Source of the DNA: Trebonia sp963767685 | GTDB lineage: Bacteria > Actinomycetota > Actinomycetes > Streptosporangiales > Streptosporangiaceae | DNA length: 64,000 nucleotides | Direction: 5' to 3' | NCBI GenBank assembly: GCA_963767685.1 | Contig: CAVYEZ010000010.1 | Coordinates: 571,671-635,670 of the forward strand | Part shown: positions 1-9,065 of the stretch, piece after piece | How positions within the stretch are numbered: position 1 is the first letter of the stretch | How the letters are laid out: each line of letters starts with the position of its first letter | The notes under the pieces: model-generated | The model's database searches: none | What the model saw: the letters and a program-made list of their open reading frames with translations, nothing else | Told to the model about the DNA's origin: nothing | Program-made: the position numbers and the translations under genes

Positions 1-369
1 CAGGAAACCACGGCATCGCGCGTCACCCGCACTGCCTGCTGCCGGGGGCCGCCCGGTCGCTTGGGTGCAGGGTCAGCGGGACGTGAGTGGTCATCGTGAC
101 GAGGTATTCCATGGGGTCGCTCCTCGGGCCGCGTGGTCCACCAAGGGCCAGCGTACAGAACCCGTCGATCAGGCCAGCCGCGCGTCACCGCGGCGGCTGA
201 TTTCACTACTGTGGAGGTTCTGTGCACCATGCGCGCGCAGAACCTCCACAATCGTGGCGGGCGAGGCCAGCGGCGGCGCTCATGGCGAGGGGCCTGGGCG
301 GTCACCAGCCCGCGTTAGGTTTCGCTGAGCGGGGTAGCAAGGATCGATGAACATGTACGGCCGTGACAC
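1..369. other. Left-edge region without a convincing gene
   Basis: No reading frame here has recognisable protein content. The open frames on the plus strand are Arg/Ser-rich and look like G+C-driven noise. The only structure seen is a hairpin at 210-250, listed separately. The region may hold the end of a transcription unit lying left of the window and the promoter of the BrkB-family gene. Confidence 0.5.
210..250. terminator. Perfect 13-bp stem hairpin
   Basis: TGTGGAGGTTCTG (210-222) is exactly reverse-complementary to 238-250, with a 15-nt loop. No U-tract follows. It probably acts as a terminator for a gene beyond the left edge, or as an operator. The role is inferred from structure only. 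Confidence 0.4.
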
Positions 370-1458
370 GTGGACCGCCCGATGAATCCCCTGGGGCCGG
401 CGGGCAAGGCGATGGGGGCGCTGGACCGCTGGCAGCGGCGGACCCCGGGCGCGGGCGTGCCGTACGCGGTGGTGAAGAAGTTCGGCGACGACAACGCCAA
501 CCTGGTGACCGTCGCGCTGGCCTGGTACGGGTTCACCGCGATCTTCCCGCTGCTCCTTGTCGTGGTGACCGTGTTCGGCTTCATCGGCAAGCAGTCAATC
601 GGCACGGGAATCGTCCACACGCTGCAGGAGTTCCCCGTCATCGGCTCCAACTTCAGTCCCTCAAGCAGCAGCACCCTCCACGGCAGCGTGCTCGGGCTGG
701 TCATCGGGCTGATCGGCCTGGTCTACGGCGCGCAGGGCGTCACCCAGACGGCGCAGACAGCGATGGCCACGGTGTGGAACATCCCGCAGATCGAGCGCAC
801 CGGCTTCCTGCCCCGGCTCGGGCGCAGCGTGGCCGGGCTGATCACGATCGGCGCGGCGTTCCTCATCAATGCCTTCGTCACCACCTATGCCACCGGCGGC
901 ACGCACAACTACGAGATCAGGGTCCCGGTCCTGGCCGGCCTGCTGGTCATCAACGCCGGGCTGTACTTCGCCACCTTCACCCTGCTGACCGCCAAGGCGA
1001 TCGGCCCGCGCGGCCACCTCCCCGGGGCAATCGCCGGGGCAGTCGCGTTCACCGCGCTGATCACCGTCGGCACCGGGCTGGTCACCCACCAGCTGAAGCA
1101 CGCCGACGCTACCTACGGGGCGTTCGGCACGGTCATCGGGATCGTGGCGTTCCTGCTGCTGCTGGCCAAGCTCAGCATGTACGCGGCGGAACTCAACCCG
1201 GTACTCGCCCGGGGGCTCTACCCGCGGGCCCTGCCGCTCGGCGGCGAGCCGACCGAGGCCGACCGGCGGGTGCTGGCCGCGCTGGTGCACGCCGAGCAGC
1301 GCCGCGACGACGAGGCGATCGGCGTCGGCTTCGGCGACGATGCCGCCGCCCAGGCCGCTTCCGACGCCGCCGGGCACGTCGGCCCGCCGCGCCCGCCGCG
1401 CCCGCGGGTAAGCGACGGCGACGGCGCGACCACGCCGCCGGCCGGGCCGCCAAGGTAG
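370..1458 (+). CDS. YihY/BrkB-family inner membrane protein
   Basis: A 362-residue multi-pass membrane protein. The N-terminal half contains the family block around GFTAIFPLLLVVVTVFGFIG (about residues 55-75), followed by about five further hydrophobic segments up to about residue 280. The C-terminal 80 residues are polar and Ala/Gly/Pro-rich and probably cytoplasmic. The YihY/BrkB family (once annotated as ribonuclease BN) has no settled biochemical role; envelope transport or integrity is usually proposed. The start is GTG 370 or ATG 382; neither has a strong ribosome binding site. It stands alone, convergent with the dehydratase gene downstream. The family call is secure and the function is unknown. 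Confidence 0.85.
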   Translation: MDRPMNPLGPAGKAMGALDRWQRRTPGAGVPYAVVKKFGDDNANLVTVALAWYGFTAIFPLLLVVVTVFGFIGKQSIGTGIVHTLQEFPVIGSNFSPSSSSTLHGSVLGLVIGLIGLVYGAQGVTQTAQTAMATVWNIPQIERTGFLPRLGRSVAGLITIGAAFLINAFVTTYATGGTHNYEIRVPVLAGLLVINAGLYFATFTLLTAKAIGPRGHLPGAIAGAVAFTALITVGTGLVTHQLKHADATYGAFGTVIGIVAFLLLLAKLSMYAAELNPVLARGLYPRALPLGGEPTEADRRVLAALVHAEQRRDDEAIGVGFGDDAAAQAASDAAGHVGPPRPPRPRVSDGDGATTPPAGPPR

Positions 1459-1521
1459 GACGGCGGGCGCGTCGTCTTTTTCCTGGTTCCGAACGGAGGC
1501 GGGTGCCTGCCTCAGCCACCA

Positions 1522-2664
1522 TTACACTGTCGTGCTTTCCCCGGTCCAGGCGCGGGCCTGGTCGCTGAGGGTGAAGCCGAGGCCCGGCCGGCCGGGGACC
1601 AGCATCCGGCCCTCGCGGATCTCCAGGCGCTCGTTGAACAGCGGCTCCAGCCAGTCGAAGTGCTCCACCCAGGGCTCGGCGGGGTAGGCGGCGGCGAGGT
1701 GGAGGTGGATCTCCATGGCGAAGTGGGGCGCCAGCCGGAGGCTCGCGTCCTCTGCCAGCGCGGCGATCTTGAGGAACGGCGTGATGCCGCCGACCCGGGG
1801 CGCGTCCGGCTGCAGGAAGTCGGCCGACCGGTGCCTGATCAGCTCCCGGTGCTCGGCGACGCTGGTCAGCATCTCGCCGGTCGCGACGGGGGTGACCAGG
1901 TCGCGGGCCAGGTCGGCGTGGCCCTCCGCGTCGTAGGCGTCCAGCGGTTCCTCGATCCAGGTCAGCCGGTACCGCTCCAGGTCGCGGCCCATCCGGGCCG
2001 CCGTGTCGCGGTTCCACTGCTGGTTGGCGTCGACCATCAGCGGCACCTGGTCGCCGAGCGCCGCGCGGACCCGTTCGACGCGGTCGAGGTCGGCGCGGGC
2101 ATCCGGCTGGCCGACCTTGATCTTGATGCCGCCGATGCCGCGGTCCAGGGCATCCCTGGCGTTCTCCACCACCTGCTCGACCGGCGTCGACAGGAAGCCG
2201 CCGGACGTGTTGTAGCAGGCGACCGCGTCGCGGTGCGCGCCGAGCAGCTTGGCCAGCGGCAGCCGGGCCCGCTTGGCCTTCAGGTCCCACAGCGCTATGT
2301 CGAAGGCCGCGATCGCCTGGGTCGCCAGCCCGCTGCGGCCCACCGACGCGCCCGCCCAGACCAGCTTGGTCCAGATCCGCTGGATGTCGCTTGGGTCCTC
2401 ACCCAGGAGCGCGGGGGCGATCTCCCTGGCGTGGGCGTACTGGGCGGGGCCGCCGGCCCGCTTGGCGTAGCTGAAGCCGACGCCTTCGTGGCCGGACTCG
2501 GCCCGGATCTCGGCGAAGAGCAGGGCGACCTCGGTCAGCGGCTGCTGCCGCCCGGTCAGCACCTTGGCGTCGCTGACCGGCGCGGCCAGCGGAAGATAGG
2601 CCAGCGACAGCGTGACCGACGCGATCGCGTCGGTGCTGGCCGCACCCCGAGTGGACAAGAGCAC
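1522..2664 (-). CDS. Enolase-superfamily sugar-acid dehydratase (mandelate racemase/muconate lactonizing group)
   Basis: 380 residues, full length for the superfamily. Visible catalytic set: KIK base motif (K181, K183), metal ligands D212 in VDANQQW, E238 in WIEEP and E264 in ATGE, then QPDAPRVGGIT (285-294) and PHF (H314). The KxK plus His arrangement, the GGFLSTP loop (155-161) and overall similarity resemble L-talarate/galactarate dehydratases, so dehydration of a C6 aldarate or related acid sugar is inferred. The substrate is not proven. The start is GTG 2664, or TTG 2658, which sits better behind AGGGGAG. It lies 39 bp downstream of a TetR gene on the same strand, and the two are probably cotranscribed. 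Confidence 0.85.
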   Translation of the reverse strand: MLLSTRGAASTDAIASVTLSLAYLPLAAPVSDAKVLTGRQQPLTEVALLFAEIRAESGHEGVGFSYAKRAGGPAQYAHAREIAPALLGEDPSDIQRIWTKLVWAGASVGRSGLATQAIAAFDIALWDLKAKRARLPLAKLLGAHRDAVACYNTSGGFLSTPVEQVVENARDALDRGIGGIKIKVGQPDARADLDRVERVRAALGDQVPLMVDANQQWNRDTAARMGRDLERYRLTWIEEPLDAYDAEGHADLARDLVTPVATGEMLTSVAEHRELIRHRSADFLQPDAPRVGGITPFLKIAALAEDASLRLAPHFAMEIHLHLAAAYPAEPWVEHFDWLEPLFNERLEIREGRMLVPGRPGLGFTLSDQARAWTGESTTV

Positions 2665-2703
2665 TCCCCTTCCCTTGTGCCGCGTACTCGTATTGCCGGT
2701 CAG

Positions 2704-3312
2704 CTACTCGTCCAGGTAGCGCTGTACCGACGGGGCGACGGTGGCCACCACGCGGGCGACCGGCAGGGAGGCGAGCGGCTCCTGGCGGAGGATGTACCGG
2801 CACAGGGCCAGGCCAAGCAACTGGGTCGCGATGAACCCCCCGCGCTCGTCGGCGTCGCTGGCGCCGAGCGCGGCGACGGGCCCGATGATCATCTGCCGCA
2901 GCACCGTCTGCAGTTGCTCGGCGACCGCGTCGCTGGTGACGGCGGTACGCATGAGCAGCATGAGCTCGTCCCGGCTGGCGGCGTCATCCCACCGCTCGAC
3001 GATGTGCCGGGCGAGCGCCTCCCCCCGCTGGCCGGCCGGGACCGCGGACAGGTCCGGGGGCTGCAGGTGGGTGGTCGACGCGGCGGTGAACAGGCCCGCC
3101 TTGGACCCGAAGTACCGCATGACCATCGAGGGGTCGACCCCAGCGGTGGCCGCCACCGAGCGGATCGTCGTCTGGTCGTACCCGTGTGCCGCGAACGCGG
3201 ACCGCGCCGCCTCGAGGATGGCCCGCCGGGTGCCCGCCGACCGCGGCCCGCCGTTGCCGGGAACGGCCTCCGCCGTCGCGACGGCGGAGCCCTCCTCGTC
3301 AGTCCCTGCCAT
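2704..3312 (-). CDS. TetR-family transcriptional regulator
   Basis: 202 residues. The N-terminal helix-turn-helix spans about residues 28-72 and contains TRRAILEAARSAFAAHGYD and the recognition-helix segment GVDPSMVMRYFGSKAGLF. A helical ligand-binding domain follows (TetR_C type; the FIATQLLGLALCRY region). It is first in a likely two-gene unit with the sugar-acid dehydratase. A role as local repressor of that gene is an inference from position. The ATG start at 3312 is followed by about 25 low-complexity residues before the HTH. Confidence 0.9.
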   Translation of the reverse strand: MAGTDEEGSAVATAEAVPGNGGPRSAGTRRAILEAARSAFAAHGYDQTTIRSVAATAGVDPSMVMRYFGSKAGLFTAASTTHLQPPDLSAVPAGQRGEALARHIVERWDDAASRDELMLLMRTAVTSDAVAEQLQTVLRQMIIGPVAALGASDADERGGFIATQLLGLALCRYILRQEPLASLPVARVVATVAPSVQRYLDE

Positions 3313-3380
3313 GCACCTAGCCTACCGCCGGGCACGGGTTTCGCCAACAAGCGTTGGCATTTATCGGGCGGTCCCGGCGG

Positions 3381-4682
3381 TCAGGCCTGCGGCTCGTTCA
3401 CGTCGAGCGGGACGGACTGCGCGTCGATCGCCGCCAGCGATGTCGGCTCCGGCGACGTGATCCCGTTCAGTATCCAGTCGGTCAGCACCCGCGACCGGTT
3501 CCCGGACATGGAGTACAGGTGGTAGCCGCGGGTGACGGCGTTGGCGGGCGGGCCGGACAGCGGGACGTGCAGCGGGTTGGCCGCGGCGGCCAGGCCGCCG
3601 AGGTCCACCAGGAACCCCAGGTCGTGGTGCTCGTAAGGCCGCGCGGTGCCGTGGCCGAACGACGCGGCGACGTTCCTGGCCACGAGCTTGCCCTGCCGCT
3701 CGGCGTGCTGCGCGGTCATGCCGGTGACCTGTCCGGGGCGGGTCAGGTCGGGCACGGCGGCACAGTCGCCGCACGCGTAGACGTCCTCGTTCCCCGGCAC
3801 GGCCATGTACTCGTTGACGTCGATCCGCCCCCGGCTGGTGGCCAGGTCCAAGCCGTCAAGCAGCGGCACCGGGCGGACCCCGACGCACCAGATCAGCGAC
3901 CGCGTGCCGACCTTGTCCCCCGTGGTCAGCTGGACGTAGCCGTCGCCGGCCTCGGCGACCGACTCGCCGTTCAGCACCTCGACACCGCGCCGCCGCAGCA
4001 CCCGCTCGGCGGTCGTAGACAACCGCGGGTCCAGCTCGGCCAGCACCCGGGGCGCGAGGTCGAGCAGCAGCCAGCGGATCGGCTGTCCGGCCAGGCCGGG
4101 GAGGGACCGGGCGACCCGGGTGGTCAGCAGCTGGCCGTGCGCGGTGACCTCGGTACCGGTGTAGCCGGCGCCGACCACCACGAACGTGCAGCGCGCGGCC
4201 CGTTCGGCGGGGTCGGTGGCCACGGCGGCCACCTCGAGCTGGCGGATGATGTGATCGTGCAGGTACGTGGCCTCGCTGACGCTTCGGAACCCGTGCGCGT
4301 AGTCGGCGACGCCGGGGATAGGCAGCAGCTTGTTCACGCTGCCGGCGGTCAGGATGAGCCGGTCGTAGCCGACCTGGCCGGCCGCGCCCTCGGGTCCCTC
4401 CCAGCTCACCACCTTCTGGCGGGGGTCGACGTGCCGCGCCGTGCCGAGTATGAACCGGGTCTTGCGCAGCCGGGTGAGCAGCGAGACGCGGACGTGGGCC
4501 GGCTCGACCAGGCCGCCCATCACCTGGGGCAGCAGCGGCAGGTAGAGAAAGTAGTCCGTCGAGTTGATCACGACGACCTCGGTCGTGGCCCCGATGAGCC
4601 GGGCCAGTTCCCGCGCGGCGTTGAAGCCGGCGAAACCCGCACCGACGATTACCACGCGGCTCTGCTTGCGTGACTCCGCCAT
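3381..4682 (-). CDS. Type II NADH:quinone oxidoreductase-like FAD/NAD(P)-dependent protein
   Basis: 433 residues with two dinucleotide-binding motifs: VVIVGAGFAGFNAA (10-23) for FAD and VVVGAGYTGTE (168-178) for NAD(P)H. CGDCAAVPD near the C-terminal third is the usual second FAD contact. The order and length match NDH-2/Ndh proteins, single-subunit membrane-peripheral enzymes that pass electrons from NADH to quinone without pumping protons. The DYFLYLPLLPQVMGG segment (43-57) is typical of the group. The ribosome binding site GGAGGAG precedes ATG 4682. It is divergent from glucokinase across 163 bp containing a perfect 14-bp palindrome. Confidence 0.88.
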   Translation of the reverse strand: MAESRKQSRVVIVGAGFAGFNAARELARLIGATTEVVVINSTDYFLYLPLLPQVMGGLVEPAHVRVSLLTRLRKTRFILGTARHVDPRQKVVSWEGPEGAAGQVGYDRLILTAGSVNKLLPIPGVADYAHGFRSVSEATYLHDHIIRQLEVAAVATDPAERAARCTFVVVGAGYTGTEVTAHGQLLTTRVARSLPGLAGQPIRWLLLDLAPRVLAELDPRLSTTAERVLRRRGVEVLNGESVAEAGDGYVQLTTGDKVGTRSLIWCVGVRPVPLLDGLDLATSRGRIDVNEYMAVPGNEDVYACGDCAAVPDLTRPGQVTGMTAQHAERQGKLVARNVAASFGHGTARPYEHHDLGFLVDLGGLAAAANPLHVPLSGPPANAVTRGYHLYSMSGNRSRVLTDWILNGITSPEPTSLAAIDAQSVPLDVNEPQA

Positions 4683-4768
4683 CTCGGCTCCTCCACACTT
4701 CGAATGACATCAACGGTCTCGCCTGGCCGCCATTGGCCGTACCCGGGAAGGCCCCGGGCCAACTAGGG

Positions 4769-4782
4769 CATACCCGGGTATG
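4769..4782. promoter_or_regulatory. 14-bp palindrome in the ndh/glk divergent promoter
   Basis: CATACCCGGGTATG is a perfect palindrome, and a related half (TACCCGGGAA) lies about 30 bp to its left. It sits between the divergent starts at 4682 and 4846, so it is a candidate operator for one or both genes. The cognate regulator is unknown. Confidence 0.45.
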
Positions 4783-4845
4783 ACCGGCTCATTGAGGTAC
4801 GGGACCGTAGACGCGAGCAAAACGCTAACGAGAGAGTGAGGCCTT

Positions 4846-5865
4846 ATGCCACCGACGATCCTGGCCGGGGATGTGGGCGGGACCCATACCAGGCTGGCCA
4901 TCTTCGCCGCCGACCCGCGCGAGCCGGTCGCCTTTGAGACCTACGCGAGCCATGACCACGCCGGGCTCGAGGAAATGGTGCAACAGTTCCTCGCGGCGCA
5001 CCCCGCCGACCTCGACGGCGCCTGCTTCGGTGTTGCCGCGGTGATCCGCGAGGGCCACGCGCAGACGACCAACCTGGCCTGGGCAGTGGAGGCGACCAGC
5101 CTCGCGCGCGTCCTCGGCCTCGCGGAGGTCGCGCTGATCAACGACCTGGAGGCGAACGCCTACGGGATCGCCGACCTCGAACCGGGTGACATCGAAACGC
5201 TGAGCCGCGGCGTCCCCGCTCCCGGCGGGACCATGGTGGTCATTTCCGCGGGCACCGGCCTCGGCGAGGCGGGCCTGCTGCCGGACGGCGACGGGGTGCG
5301 GGTCATTTCCACCGAGGGCGGCCACACCGACTTCGGTCCCCGGTCTGACCTTGAGGTGGAGCTGTACCAGTACCTGGCGGCGGACGACGCGCACGTGAGC
5401 TACGAGCGCGTGTGCTCTGGGATCGGGCTGGTGAACATCTACCGTTTCCTGCGCGGGCGGTCCGGGGTAACGGAACCAGAGTGGCTGACCGCGGAGATCG
5501 CGGACCGCGACGCGGGCACCGCGATCACCCGGGCCGCGCTGGACCAGCGGGACCCGGTCTGTGAGCAGACCCTCGACCTGATGGTCTCGATCTACGGGGC
5601 GGAGGCCGGGAACCTGGCGCTGAAGTACCTCGCGACCGGCGGCGTCTACATCGGCGGCGGGATCGCCCCGCGGATCATGCCGAAGCTCCACGACGGCACC
5701 TTCCTCCGCTCGTTCGTCGCGAAGGGCCGGTTCACCGACGTGCTGCAGCGGATTCCCATCCACGTCATCCTCAACGACCAGACGGCCCTGCTGGGCGCGG
5801 CGCACTACGCCCGGGCCCGTGGCCGGGTTACCCCGGGGCCCCGGGCCCAGGGGGCAATCGTGTAG
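4846..5865 (+). CDS. glk: Glucokinase (Glk family, not ROK)
   Basis: 339 residues. GDVGGTHTRLAIF (residues 7-19) is the N-terminal phosphate motif of the hexokinase fold. AGTGLGEAGLL (about 138-148), EGGHTDFGPR (about 157-166) and GGVYIGGGIAPRI near the C-terminus complete the bacterial Glk pattern. Most actinobacterial glucokinases are ROK proteins with a Cys-rich zinc motif. That motif is absent here, so this is the proteobacterial/cyanobacterial-type Glk. It phosphorylates glucose with ATP in the cytoplasm. ATG 4846 follows GAGAGTGAGG. It is convergent with the GH127 gene, with 12 bp between stop codons. Confidence 0.88.
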   Translation: MPPTILAGDVGGTHTRLAIFAADPREPVAFETYASHDHAGLEEMVQQFLAAHPADLDGACFGVAAVIREGHAQTTNLAWAVEATSLARVLGLAEVALINDLEANAYGIADLEPGDIETLSRGVPAPGGTMVVISAGTGLGEAGLLPDGDGVRVISTEGGHTDFGPRSDLEVELYQYLAADDAHVSYERVCSGIGLVNIYRFLRGRSGVTEPEWLTAEIADRDAGTAITRAALDQRDPVCEQTLDLMVSIYGAEAGNLALKYLATGGVYIGGGIAPRIMPKLHDGTFLRSFVAKGRFTDVLQRIPIHVILNDQTALLGAAHYARARGRVTPGPRAQGAIV

Positions 5866-5877
5866 GACGCCGGCCGC

Positions 5878-7881
5878 CTACTGGACCTGCCAGTAGGTCG
5901 TGTACTGCTGGTGGACCACGTCGCTGACGGGGATGAGGGGCATGAGGCGGTAGTCGCCCGCGGTCCCGAAGGACGCCACCGCCTCGAATTCCAGCGGCGA
6001 CGTGCTCACCTGCTGAACTGACGACGCGTCGATGGTCGGCATGCGCGTGGTGTTGCCGGTCAGCGCCGCCAGGACGACGGGACCGTAGGTGAACGCCGCG
6101 ACCCGCGGGTTGTCGGGCGCCCGCTCGACGGCCACGCTAATGCCGAAGCTGACCTGGAGCTCGTCGCCAGGCTGCCAGTCGTGCGCGACCTCCACGACCG
6201 CGGGCCGGGATGGCAGGGACCGCGGCCTTCCGTTGAGGGTCGCGCGCACTGACGTCGCCCAGACGGGAACGCGGACGCGCAGGGTCAGCGGGCCGGCGCC
6301 GGCGACGACCGTGAGGGTCGTCGCCTCGGACTGGGGAATGCTGGTCGCCTGGCGGAACGTCAGGGCGCCGAAGCTGACCGGCGACGGGACGATGCAGACC
6401 TGCGAGGGGATGAAGAGGTTGACGCGGAGAGCGCCGTCGGGGTCCCTGGTGTAGATCGTGTCGATGAAGCGGGTCGGGGTCTCCAGGCCGGTCGCGGTGT
6501 CGCAGGTAAAGGTGTCGTAGTCGGTCGCGTACGCGTTCTCGTTGACGCCGGGGAAGTAGTTCGCCGGGTCCTGCTTGTGCGCGCCGGGCGACAGGCCCGT
6601 GTAGTAGGCGACGAAGCCGTGCGGGGAGCCGGGGTCCTGGGTGCCGAGCAGGTGGTTGAACAGGGTGCGCTCGTAGTAGTCCAGGTAGGCCGGGTTGCCG
6701 GGGTCGTGGAAGTGCAGCAGCCGGGTGAGCTTCAGCATGTTGTAGCTAACGCAGCCCTCGCAGTTGTAGTTCGAGAGCGTGCCTGCGACCGTGTCCGGCG
6801 GCCCCCAGTGCTCGTAGTTGCCCTGGCCGCCGATCGCGTAGGCGTGGTGGGTCGTCGCGATCTGCCAGAAGTTGACCGCCGCGTTCAAGTACTTCTCGTT
6901 CCCGGTCTCTTCGGCCAGCCTCAGGGACGAGGTGACCTTGGGGGTCGAGACGTTGCACTGGGCGCCGTTGAGTACGTCGGCGCCGGCGGCCAGCGGGTCG
7001 AGGAAATGCGCGTGGTAGAAGCGCTCCGCCGTTTTCAGGGTGGCGGCGTCCCCGGTGATCGCGTACAGGTTGGCGAGGGCCTCGGGCAGGCCGCCGAACT
7101 CGACACCCAGGATCGCCTGCATGTGCTCGTAGGACAGGTTCCTGGTGCGCTGGTCGACCCAGTCGGCGAGCTGGGACGCCACGTCGAGCGCCTGGGTGTT
7201 ACCGGCCAGCTGGTACTGGTCGATCAGGCCGGCCAGGTACTTGTGGATCATGTAGTACGGCGACCAGATCCGGTTCAGCTGGCCGTTTTCCAGCCAGGTG
7301 AAGTACTGCTCGGGAAACCCCGAGAGGTACCCGCGGTGGTAGCCGGCCCGCTGCGCCCGGGCCTGCAGGCTGGCCAGCTGGGCGACGAGGTAGTCGCCCT
7401 TGGCCTTAAGCGCGGTCCGGACGGAGTCGGTCGCGGTCGTGCCGGTGCCGGCGTAGGCCCACGCGAGCGCCGACATCAGGTGGCCCGTCACGTGGCCGCG
7501 GATCATCGAGGTAGGGCTCTCCCAGCCGCCGATGGGCGCGGCGGACGTGGGGAGGCCGTAGTTGATGAGGAAGCTGCGCAGCAACCGGTCCGGGTCGAGG
7601 AAGAGCAGGTAGGCGAGGTTACGCTGCTGGTTGCCGTAGAACTGGCCGTCAAGCAGGCGGACGTCGGCCCGCGGCACCGCCGCCGTCTTGCCCGCGGCGC
7701 CGTCCGGGGCGTAGGCCGCGCCGGGCGCGTAGGCACCCGGGGCGTAGGCGTCGGGCGTGATGGCCGTCGGGCTCGCGTGACGGGTGGCGGCCACGCCCGC
7801 GGAAGCGGATGCCCCCGCGATGATCGCCGCGCCGCCGAGCAGCTGGAACACTTCCCTGCGCCGGAAGGTCCCACCCGTCAC
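5878..7881 (-). CDS. Secreted GH127-type beta-L-arabinofuranosidase (DUF1680)
   Basis: 667 residues. The N-terminus FRRREVFQLLGGAAIIAG followed by an Ala-rich stretch resembles a Tat signal, suggesting export of a folded enzyme. The mature part shows the DUF1680/GH127 layout: an (alpha/alpha)6 barrel in the first 400 residues containing the Cys-bearing block YNCEGCVSYNMLKLTRLL (about residues 370-387) and YYERTLFNHLLGTQDP, then beta domains. GH127 enzymes remove beta-L-arabinofuranose and use zinc-bound Cys and Glu residues, consistent with the NCEGC block. GTG 7881 follows AGGAGG. With the GH54 and GH11 genes in this window it suggests arabinose-rich plant glycan use. GH146 is an alternative close family. 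Confidence 0.85.
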   Translation of the reverse strand: MTGGTFRRREVFQLLGGAAIIAGASASAGVAATRHASPTAITPDAYAPGAYAPGAAYAPDGAAGKTAAVPRADVRLLDGQFYGNQQRNLAYLLFLDPDRLLRSFLINYGLPTSAAPIGGWESPTSMIRGHVTGHLMSALAWAYAGTGTTATDSVRTALKAKGDYLVAQLASLQARAQRAGYHRGYLSGFPEQYFTWLENGQLNRIWSPYYMIHKYLAGLIDQYQLAGNTQALDVASQLADWVDQRTRNLSYEHMQAILGVEFGGLPEALANLYAITGDAATLKTAERFYHAHFLDPLAAGADVLNGAQCNVSTPKVTSSLRLAEETGNEKYLNAAVNFWQIATTHHAYAIGGQGNYEHWGPPDTVAGTLSNYNCEGCVSYNMLKLTRLLHFHDPGNPAYLDYYERTLFNHLLGTQDPGSPHGFVAYYTGLSPGAHKQDPANYFPGVNENAYATDYDTFTCDTATGLETPTRFIDTIYTRDPDGALRVNLFIPSQVCIVPSPVSFGALTFRQATSIPQSEATTLTVVAGAGPLTLRVRVPVWATSVRATLNGRPRSLPSRPAVVEVAHDWQPGDELQVSFGISVAVERAPDNPRVAAFTYGPVVLAALTGNTTRMPTIDASSVQQVSTSPLEFEAVASFGTAGDYRLMPLIPVSDVVHQQYTTYWQVQ

Positions 7882-8247
7882 CCTCGGTGCCTCCTGCCAT
7901 GCGCGACACGGCTGTTAAGGGCATTGTAAGAATTATGTACGAGGTTGTACCAGCCCCAGCGCGGTTAACCGGCCGCCGGGAAGCTGCGGGCCGGCCACAG
8001 GCAACCACCAGTCGTTCGGAAGACCCCCGATCTTATCCCGGAACGCACCAAGAGGACGTCCCCACCACAAGCGGAACCCGCCGATCAGCCGCCTCCGGGG
8101 CTACGTCCTATTACTACGGATTCGGCGGCCTCCCGCAGGCTACCGGTACCTGGGACCGCGCTGGCCGGCGTCGCGCCGTTGACTCCAGCCGCACCTGACA
8201 CGAATCATGAACCCAGGCAGACCTCGCTGACGAGGGAGATCGCGGGC
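7882..8247. other. Intergenic promoter region between GH127 and the response regulator
   Basis: No gene is seen. The left end (7915-7950) is unusually A+T-rich for this genome and includes GTAC/GTAC half sites flanking AATTATGTACGAGGTTGTAC. On the minus strand this would place a -10-like CATAAT about 50 bp upstream of the GH127 start. The rest is G+C-rich without clear structure. Confidence 0.4.
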
Positions 8248-8958
8248 ATGACGCAACCTGGGCACGGCCCCATCCGCGTGTTCATCGCGGATGATCATTC
8301 GATCGTCCGGCACGGGCTCACTTCCTACCTGGCCGTCACGGGTGACATCGACGTCGCGGGCGAGGCGGGCGACGGGGCGGAGGCGGTCGCGATGGTCACG
8401 GACCTGGCCGCGACCGGCCGCGGCCCCGACGTCATGCTGGCCGACCTGGTAATGCCCGGGCTTGACGGCATCGGCGTCGCCCAGGCCCTGCGGCGGCTGC
8501 CCAAGCCGCCGCGGGTCATGATCCTTAGCAGCTTCGGCAATGCCGAGCACCTGCGCTCGGCCCTGCGGGCCGGCGTATCCGGCTACGTGCTCAAGTCCGC
8601 TTCCCCCGAGGAGATCGCGCAAGCCGTCCGCGCGGTGAGCTCGGGCGGGCTGTACCTCGACGCGGCCCTGTCGGCCAGCCTCACCGAGGCCGTCGCGCCG
8701 TCGGGGATCCCGGTGTCCCTGACCGACCGCGAACGGGAGGTCCTCGCGCTGGTCGCGAAGGGCAAGTCGACCAAGGACATCGCCGCCGACCTGTTCATCA
8801 GCGAGCGCACCGCCCGGACCCACATCAGTCACCTGCTCGGCAAGCTGGGACTTGAATCGCGGATGCAGCTGGGGATCTGGGCCCACGCCAACGGGTTCCC
8901 GCTGGCTTCGCCGGATGAGCTCGCCCGCGCCGCCGCCGGGCGCCGCGATCCTTCCTGA
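8248..8958 (+). CDS. LuxR/NarL-family two-component response regulator
   Basis: 236 residues from ATG 8248. An upstream in-frame TTG at 8179 is possible but unlikely, because GAGGGAG precedes 8248. Receiver domain (about 9-125): acidic pair D15-D16, phospho-acceptor D66 in MLADLVMPG, and the conserved Lys in YVLKSASPEE. C-terminal LuxR helix-turn-helix (about 165-225): LTDREREVLALVAKGKSTKD and ISERTARTHISHLLGKLG. A soluble histidine kinase lies two genes downstream, making the obvious partner. A 16-bp palindrome 7 bp after its stop recurs before the aldolase operon and is the likely target of this regulator (inference). Confidence 0.93.
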   Translation: MTQPGHGPIRVFIADDHSIVRHGLTSYLAVTGDIDVAGEAGDGAEAVAMVTDLAATGRGPDVMLADLVMPGLDGIGVAQALRRLPKPPRVMILSSFGNAEHLRSALRAGVSGYVLKSASPEEIAQAVRAVSSGGLYLDAALSASLTEAVAPSGIPVSLTDREREVLALVAKGKSTKDIAADLFISERTARTHISHLLGKLGLESRMQLGIWAHANGFPLASPDELARAAAGRRDPS

Positions 8959-8965
8959 CCGCGAT

Positions 8966-8981
8966 CGCGACACCTGTCGCG
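8966..8981. promoter_or_regulatory. Operator candidate, copy 1 (CGCGACACCTGTCGCG)
   Basis: A 16-bp inverted repeat (7-bp arms, 2-bp centre) between the response-regulator gene and the SDR gene, 85 bp before the SDR start. The same 16-mer in reverse orientation occurs at 11431-11446. Two exact copies in one cluster, both just upstream of catabolic genes, make a shared regulator site likely. Confidence 0.6.
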
Positions 8982-9065
8982 GGTCATCTCGCGACCGGTG
9001 CCGGTTCTCCCGTCCGTCGCGGCGGCCGATGATGTGGGCAGGATGCCACGAGGAACGGAGGACGC

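Noticed and set aside
65..328. 87-codon frame at the left edge
   Set aside because: It crosses a perfect hairpin and has noise-like composition.
1660..3525. Long plus-strand open frame antisense to the dehydratase and TetR genes
   Set aside because: Arg/Gly/Val-rich composition with no motifs; it is the complement of two well-supported genes and arises from high G+C.
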